DNA of 64,000 bases. Origin: Undibacterium umbellatum (lineage in GTDB: Bacteria > Pseudomonadota > Gammaproteobacteria > Burkholderiales > Burkholderiaceae_D). The DNA is taken from the NCBI RefSeq assembly GCF_014284125.1, contig NZ_JACOFX010000016.1, positions 1 to 64,000 of the forward strand. Direction: 5' to 3'. The stretch's first letter is position 1. Every line of letters starts with the position of its first letter. This document shows, one piece after another, positions 63,866 to 64,000 of this stretch. Below the pieces are notes generated by a model, which saw nothing but the letters and a program-made list of their open reading frames with translations, was not told the origin of the DNA and did no database searches. The position numbers and the translations under genes were made by a program.

Positions 63866-63921
63866 CGTCACTGGAGCGCCAGCCCGGTGGATTCCAGCCA
63901 AAAGCACGCTGGAATGACGTA
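63866..63921. repeat. Small palindromic repeat, dRS3-like composition
   Basis: ACGTCA at one end and TGACGT at the other enclose TTCCAGC-N9-GCTGGAA. The 'CGTCATTCCAGC' type element is a widespread short intergenic repeat in Beta- and Gammaproteobacteria. Confidence 0.65.
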
Positions 63922-64000
63922 ACTAAGATTAGTCGAAAATCAAGAGTTTTAAGCTCGTTGCGTATCGTCGATACGAGCAGCACCCCCCTCACCCTACCCT

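Larger units (their letters stand above)
63497..64000. other. Repeat-rich non-coding tail
   Basis: No credible gene is present in these 504 bases. The region from 63602 to 63921 is a run of hairpins (listed separately), plus smaller stems at 63699-63712 (CCCCC/GGGGG) and 63779-63796 (GCCGGG/CCCGGC). Short open frames through it are made of these repeats. Confidence 0.7.

Overview
The window is a bacterial chromosome segment from a betaproteobacterium of the order Burkholderiales, most likely family Oxalobacteraceae. Supporting this are the metX-metW pair, a ptsI-ptsH-EIIA set beside gshB-gshA, a 'ferrooxidans-type' gshA, a DUF4214 protein, and intergenic palindromes typical of that group. Genus is not assigned. 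Genes are dense on both strands. I saw no rRNA, tRNA, transposase, phage gene or CRISPR array.

Positions 1-9313 form an envelope and signalling block. It holds the 5' end of a DUF4214 protein, a secreted FecR-domain protein, a CHASE2-class III adenylate cyclase overlapping a TPR/beta-barrel gene, a CRP-family regulator, and an MBOAT/SGNH O-acylation pair. Near-perfect CRP-type palindromes (TGTGA-N6-TCACA) lie upstream of the DUF4214 gene, in the fecR/cyclase divergent region, and upstream of gmd. The regulator carries the same recognition-helix residues as E. coli CRP. This suggests a local cAMP circuit controlling surface proteins and surface polysaccharide.

Positions 9333-26659 form a polysaccharide locus. 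manC-wzm-wzt is on the plus strand; gmd-rmd-GT-GT, a coiled-coil methyltransferase, a three-module glycosyltransferase, a two-module glycosyltransferase and a small SSSWK-motif protein are on the minus strand. manC, gmd and rmd together make GDP-D-rhamnose, so the likely product is an A-band-like D-rhamnan (or related) O-antigen exported by an ABC transporter. Wzt has a C-terminal extension, and the methyltransferase looks like a chain-capping enzyme with a ruler-like repeat. pyrE is embedded in the locus.

Positions 26830-46925 are mostly housekeeping: exonuclease III, a 5'-nucleotidase lipoprotein, a TonB-dependent receptor with two operator-like palindromes upstream, an M48 peptidase, a decayed acyltransferase-3 gene, metX-metW, a PTS phosphorelay without a permease, glutathione synthesis, an AI-2E permease with a MAPEG protein, a glycine-zipper protein, a Cache-GGDEF diguanylate cyclase, a DUF2520 dehydrogenase and a second Crp/Fnr regulator.

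Positions 47184-55969 are a seven-gene operon: acyl-CoA synthetase, livGHMKF-type ABC transporter and PaaK-like ligase. It appears to import and CoA-activate a carboxylic acid. It carries two palindromic repeat elements between genes, a hairpin after the binding-protein gene and a strong terminator at the end. Positions 56119-63496 hold an iorAB-type molybdenum hydroxylase, a small secreted Cache protein, DUF3052, an alpha-carbonic anhydrase, DUF1330, a nitronate monooxygenase and a dienoyl-CoA-isomerase-like crotonase. The last 500 bases are repeat-rich and non-coding.
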